Shown piece by piece: positions 6,497 to 8,130 of a stretch of DNA of 8,130 nt; within the stretch, counting starts at the first letter, position 1; every line of letters begins with the position of its first letter. Origin of the DNA: Peptococcaceae bacterium UBA4997 (GTDB lineage: Bacteria > Bacillota > Dehalobacteriia > UBA4068 > UBA4997); NCBI GenBank assembly GCA_002398485.1, contig DGYV01000068.1, positions 9,103 to 17,232 of the forward strand, given 5' to 3'. The notes under the pieces were generated by a model. That model saw only the letters and a list, made by a program, of their open reading frames with translations. It was not told the origin of the DNA and searched no databases. The position numbers were made by a program, and so were the translations under genes.

Positions 6497-6826
6497 TTAT
6501 TCTTGTTTTGTCATATGCACTATCCCCAACACATCATCCACAGGCAGGGAAAAGGTAAGGCCTTTGCCTTCGCTATTCAACCCTGCTCCTTTGGTAATGG
6601 CCCGCATAACTGCATCCTTATCCTGCTTCGGCAAAAGTACCAAAACCACCTCTTTTTCAGGCTCAATGGAAACACCAAAAAATTTTTCGGCTTCGTGAAT
6701 ACCCGCACCTCTTCCATACAGTACTGTACCGCCATGGGCACCGGCTGCTTTGGCCGCATCCATTACCAAATCGGCGAAGCCACGGTTTACAATAGTAATT
6801 ATCAATTCAAATTCTTTTTTTTCCAT
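6497..6826 (-). CDS. PII-family regulator-like protein (second of a pair)
   Basis: A 109-residue protein with the ferredoxin-like pattern of PII signal proteins: FELIITIVNRG (6-16) as first strand, helix about 17-30, GGTVLYGRGAGIHEAEKFFG (32-51) at the T-loop position, KEVVLVLLP (58-66), a second helix, and SEGKGLTFSLPVDDVLGI (85-102) in place of the B-loop and last strand. It is close to GlnB/GlnK in length, but the T-loop is altered: the usual YRGAEY with its modifiable Tyr51 is missing, so uridylylation as in GlnB is unlikely. It probably forms a trimer that binds a nucleotide and acts on the DUF1538 membrane protein encoded upstream. The start codon overlaps the stop of the previous gene (TAATG) and has its own AAAGGAG (6841-6835), so translation is likely coupled. 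Confidence 0.85.
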   Translation of the reverse strand: MEKKEFELIITIVNRGFADLVMDAAKAAGAHGGTVLYGRGAGIHEAEKFFGVSIEPEKEVVLVLLPKQDKDAVMRAITKGAGLNSEGKGLTFSLPVDDVLGIVHMTKQE

Positions 6827-7194
6827 TATTTTTGCTCCTTTCGCAGCGCCATAGTCATATATGCCAAGGTTTTAGGGCCGCCTACACTATCAATGGGTAT
6901 AGTGAAAGCTACGCCATGCCCGGGTTCTTTTAATTTTATATCTGTTTTCAAGAATTCTAAAATTTGAAACACTTTGCTTTCTTTTATAACAGTTATTATC
7001 AAATCCTTATCACTTTCCCCCAAACCCAAATAATCAAGAATATCCGAATTCGCAGTACCGTGCGCCAAACAAATCAAATTAAAATGCACATTATTAGCTT
7101 TATATTTTTCTACTATTTTGGCCCCTTTACCCCTATCTGTAATTGTTATCAAAAGCTTTATCCGTTCAATAGGCATTGGCATATTTACAGGCAT
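6826..7194 (-). CDS. Divergent PII-like protein (first of a pair)
   Basis: A 122-residue relative of the next protein. RIKLLITITDRGKGAKIVEKY (11-31) matches its first strand and helix, LAHGTANSDILDYLGLGESD (43-62) lies at the T-loop position, KDLIITVI (63-70) matches the third strand, and PGHGVAFTIPIDSVGG (91-106) corresponds to GKGLTFSLPVDDVLGI of the partner. It is more degenerate than its neighbour: the GRGAG stretch becomes HGTANS and the canonical Tyr is absent. The 10-residue N-terminal extension MPVNMPMPIE contains two further Met codons, but ATG 7194 is best because AAGGGAG (7209-7203) lies 8 nt before it, directly after the transporter stop at 7210. Its likely role is a second, possibly heteromeric, regulatory subunit for the DUF1538 protein. 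Nothing in the sequence shows which effector it binds. Confidence 0.8.
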   Translation of the reverse strand: MPVNMPMPIERIKLLITITDRGKGAKIVEKYKANNVHFNLICLAHGTANSDILDYLGLGESDKDLIITVIKESKVFQILEFLKTDIKLKEPGHGVAFTIPIDSVGGPKTLAYMTMALRKEQK

Positions 7195-7209
7195 ATAGAA
7201 TACTCCCTT

Positions 7210-8130
7210 CTAAAAATCAATAATCTCCTCATCAGCCCCATCAGCAGGAACAGCCTGCAACATATCAAGTTCAGTCCGTTTAAGTTTAATATTGTAAATA
7301 AAACCCATTAGCTGAATAGTGATTAAAGGCATCATAGTTACCATAGCAATAACACCAAAAGCATCCGTAAGTACATTGCCTCCCGCAGCCTCGCACGCTC
7401 CTATGGTAAAAGGCAGAATAAAGGTGGCCGTCATTGGTCCTGAGGCAACACCGCCTGAATCAAACGCAATAGCTGTAAATATTTTAGGCACAAAAAAAGT
7501 TAATAGTAAAGCTAGAGTATAACACGGAATTAAAAAATAAAAAATATTCATTCCTGTGATAACTCTGATCATGGCAAAACCCAAGGCTATGGCAACACCT
7601 ACGCAAAAACCCAAAAGCATAGCCCTTCTGGAAATAGCACCACCCGTAATTTCTTCCACTTGTTTATTAAGAACATGAACAGCAGGTTCAGCCATCACAA
7701 CTACAAAACCTAGGACCATACCAATAGGAATGATAATCCAACCGTAATCAAGGCCTACTATACGAGCCCCCAAATAATTACCGGCAGGCATAAAACCAAT
7801 ATTGACTGCTATTAAAAATATAACCAGCCCCAAATATGTATAAATAATACCTACACCCATTTTAATAATTTGGCTTTTGGGCAATTTAAATTTAAAAAGC
7901 TGAAAAAGCATAAAAAATCCTACTATAGGCAAAATTGCTAAAGCAACCTCTGTTAAATATTCAGGGAAAGCCTCCACAAATGCTATTATAAGTTCTTTAA
8001 AATTCCCTACCTCAGCTATAGCTACCTCACTTTGGCTTCCCGAGGGCCGGAAAATCATACCCATAACAAGTACAGATAAAATAGGCCCTAACGAACATAA
8101 AGCAACCAAACCAAAGCTATCGTCATTGGC
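7210..8130 (-). CDS. DUF1538 membrane transporter-like protein (C-terminal part)
   Basis: The gene runs off the window: the frame stays open to 8130 (reading ANDDSFGLVAL), so a TTG at 8109 is not the start. The 306 residues present hold about seven or eight hydrophobic segments. The end of a first repeat (DDSFGLVALCSLGPI) is followed by a whole second repeat ending in TDAFGVIAMVTMMPLITIQLMG, which aligns with it. Other DUF1538-type motifs are MAEPAVHVLNKQVEEITGG, with a conserved-looking Glu in the membrane, and AFDSGGVASGPMTATFILPF. The C-terminus (LQAVPADGADEEIIDF) is acidic and cytosolic-looking. As I recall, a two-subunit DUF1538 pair from Halomonas (UmpAB) was described as a Na+/H+ antiporter; here both repeats appear fused. 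Two PII-like genes follow within 15 bp, suggesting control by small-molecule sensing. The substrate is not shown by sequence. Confidence 0.88.
   Translation of the reverse strand, partial: ANDDSFGLVALCSLGPILSVLVMGMIFRPSGSQSEVAIAEVGNFKELIIAFVEAFPEYLTEVALAILPIVGFFMLFQLFKFKLPKSQIIKMGVGIIYTYLGLVIFLIAVNIGFMPAGNYLGARIVGLDYGWIIIPIGMVLGFVVVMAEPAVHVLNKQVEEITGGAISRRAMLLGFCVGVAIALGFAMIRVITGMNIFYFLIPCYTLALLLTFFVPKIFTAIAFDSGGVASGPMTATFILPFTIGACEAAGGNVLTDAFGVIAMVTMMPLITIQLMGFIYNIKLKRTELDMLQAVPADGADEEIIDF

Noticed and set aside
6503..6967. 154-residue open frame on the plus strand
   Set aside because: It is antisense to both PII-like genes, which have clear motifs and SD sites; the plus-strand translation looks like nothing known.

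Overview
This window looks like a piece of a low-GC Gram-positive-type (Bacillota, Clostridia- or Negativicutes-like) chromosome. That is inferred from AT-rich intergenic DNA, strong purine-rich Shine-Dalgarno (SD) sites such as AAAGGAGG, factor-independent hairpin terminators, and the gene content (dCache chemoreceptor, iron-type alcohol dehydrogenase, MTA/SAH deaminase-like amidohydrolase). No rRNA, tRNA, CRISPR, IS or phage gene is visible. All seven genes lie on the minus strand, so transcription runs from high to low coordinates.

In the direction of transcription, the window opens inside a gene for a two-repeat DUF1538 membrane protein (8130-7210, 5' end outside the window). It is followed at once by two small, divergent PII-like regulator genes (7194-6826 and 6826-6497). 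The first has a good SD just after the transporter stop, and the two PII-like genes overlap as TAATG. A strong terminator (6490-6451) ends this unit. It reads as a membrane transporter with two cognate PII-family sensors.

Next come an amidohydrolase of the MTA/SAH deaminase family (6379-5087), with a palindrome overlapping its likely promoter, and a YqhD/BDH-type iron-dependent NADP(H) alcohol dehydrogenase (4989-3817). They may cooperate in salvage of methylthioadenosine or 5'-deoxyadenosine, where an aldehyde by-product must be reduced, but this is inference.

An unrecognised four-helix membrane protein with a C-terminal soluble domain follows (3657-2506). Its leader is unusual. Two RNA helices compete for one CCCC segment, one of them would cover the ribosome-binding site, and a 26-bp perfect palindrome ending in a T run lies inside the first dozen codons. 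A strong terminator (2470-2434) ends it.

The last gene is a methyl-accepting chemotaxis receptor (2119-38). It is preceded by candidate sigma-A and sigma-D/28-type promoters, short direct repeats, and a leader of about 195 nt with several hairpins and an SD-like sequence that serves no visible ORF. Its own ribosome-binding site and first ten codons come from an imperfect 30-bp tandem duplication. The most interesting items are the control regions of the chemoreceptor and of the unknown membrane protein, and the DUF1538/PII/PII unit.
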